From NCBI GenBank assembly GCA_949288735.1, contig CASELE010000002.1:1-64000 (forward strand): a DNA stretch of 64,000 nucleotides, read 5' to 3'. This DNA is from an uncultured Alistipes sp. (GTDB lineage Bacteria > Bacteroidota > Bacteroidia > Bacteroidales > Rikenellaceae). Shown here piece by piece: positions 63,419 through 64,000 of this stretch (the first letter of the stretch is position 1; each line of letters opens with the position of its first letter). The notes beneath the pieces are model-generated. The model was not told the DNA's origin and made no database searches. It saw only the letters and a program-made list of their open reading frames with translations. Position numbers and translations under genes: made by a program.

Positions 63419-64000
63419 CTATTTTGTTTCGCTTTCGAGCAGTTTTTCGCAGAAATACTCCGGCGGGCAGGCCGCCTCGAGGCGGAAGCCGCCGCTGCGC
63501 GTGCGGCAGAGCGAGGTGAGGTGGGCGCCGCTGTGGAGCGCCTCGCCGATTTCGCGGCCCAGCGAACGGATGTAGGTCCCCTTGCTGCACCGCACGTGGA
63601 TGCGGATGCGCGGCAGGTCGTACTCCACGAGGTCGAGGTCGTAGATGCGGACGAGCGTCTGCCTGAGTTCCACCTCCTCGCCCGTGCGGGCCAGTTCGTA
63701 GGCGCGCGTCCCCTCGATTTTCTTGGCCGAGTAGAGGGGCGGCGTCTGGTAGCGTTCGCCCGTGAGCGAGGCGAGCGCCTCGACCACCGCCTCGCGCGTG
63801 ATGTGGTCGATGGGATAGGTGCGGTCGACGGGGTGCTCGAGGTCGTAGCTCGGCGTCGTGGCGCCGAGCATCAGGTCGCTTACGTACTCCTTCTCCTCGG
63901 CCTGGAGCGCGTCGACCATCTTGGTGGCGCGGCCGATGCAGATGACCAGGACCCCCGTGGCCAGCGGGTCGAGCGTGCCGGCGTGGCCCACCTTGATGCG
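63419..64000 (-). CDS. truB: tRNA pseudouridine-55 synthase (partial)
   Basis: The C-terminal 193 residues of TruB, which makes pseudouridine 55 in the T loop of tRNAs. The catalytic Asp is in GHAGTLDPLATGVL; SLTGERYQTPPLYSAKKIEGTR-like and SKGTYIRSLGREIGE motifs follow. The 5' end lies beyond 64000 (frame continues as Arg-Ile-Lys). It is upstream of queA in the same direction. Confidence 0.95.
   Translation of the reverse strand, partial: RIKVGHAGTLDPLATGVLVICIGRATKMVDALQAEEKEYVSDLMLGATTPSYDLEHPVDRTYPIDHITREAVVEALASLTGERYQTPPLYSAKKIEGTRAYELARTGEEVELRQTLVRIYDLDLVEYDLPRIRIHVRCSKGTYIRSLGREIGEALHSGAHLTSLCRTRSGGFRLEAACPPEYFCEKLLESETK

Noticed and set aside
1..64000. CRISPR arrays, insertion sequences, prophage, integrase and toxin-antitoxin genes
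   Set aside because: Looked for direct repeats with regular spacing, transposase and integrase motifs; found none.

Overview
This 64 kb window looks like a chromosomal core segment from a high-GC member of the Bacteroidales, most likely in or near Rikenellaceae/Alistipes. The reasons are: family content typical of Bacteroidetes (S46 dipeptidyl-peptidase, DUF4270 and DUF4271 proteins, GldE, a fimbrillin-like lipoprotein, YgiQ, PASTA protein without a kinase); the lack of clear Shine-Dalgarno sequences; and many intergenic promoters of the Bacteroidetes type (-7 box TAnnTTTG, sometimes with a TTG or TTTG about 20 bases upstream). The genus is an inference. I see no rRNA, CRISPR array, insertion sequence or prophage.

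Layout. 6-6332 (minus): tgt, an LptG-like permease, a PASTA protein, an RluD-type pseudouridine synthase and a YgiQ-type radical SAM protein form one operon, divergent from a glycosyltransferase, an ECF sigma factor and rsmG (6526-8891). 8993-10024 (minus) is rlmN, divergent from a TonB-like protein, hflX, upp, an LTA-synthase-like sulfatase, a hemerythrin/LuxR-type regulator and a cation efflux (CDF) protein (10200-16831). These converge, across a perfect 52-base palindrome, on an 8 kb minus-strand operon of ten overlapping or closely packed genes (24894 down to 16913): LysE-family exporter, cmk, ispH, a membrane protein, S41 protease, histidine kinase, DUF4271, hemD, rnpA, yidD.

25153-26846 holds a DUF3467 gene, a lower-GC ASCH-like gene and tRNA-Leu(GAG). 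26847-33854 (minus) contains two operons: maf with an S46 peptidase, and a six-gene set (metallo-hydrolase, FkbM methyltransferase, trmD, lpxB, small membrane protein, FAH-family hydrolase). 34009-35421 is rlmD and 35556-36248 a SIMPL protein. 36502-38579 is a surface module: a 48-residue Gly-rich peptide and a fimbrillin-like lipoprotein. Just downstream lies an inverted, fused copy of two separate pieces of the lipoprotein gene, the most unusual structure in the window.

38785-44564 carries cdd, an RluA-type synthase, dtd, a YitT protein, priA and comF. 44628-56147 is a long plus-strand run: dnaB, a YifB-type ATPase, then the distal half of the division and cell wall cluster (murG, murC, ftsQ, ftsA, ftsZ), then gldE and a phosphopantetheinyl transferase. 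56228-62214 (minus) carries a glycogen-synthase-like protein, a DUF4270 lipoprotein, topA and a C1 peptidase; 62306-64000 (minus) has queA and the partial truB.

Together the genes cover translation and RNA modification (tgt and queA for queuosine; rlmN, rlmD, rsmG, trmD, truB, RluA/RluD, rnpA), envelope building (lpxB, LptG, murG/murC, yidD), division, DNA replication and restart (dnaB, priA, topA), and surface or extracytoplasmic proteins. Coordinates include stop codons. Gene calls rest on reading motifs by eye; no database search was run.
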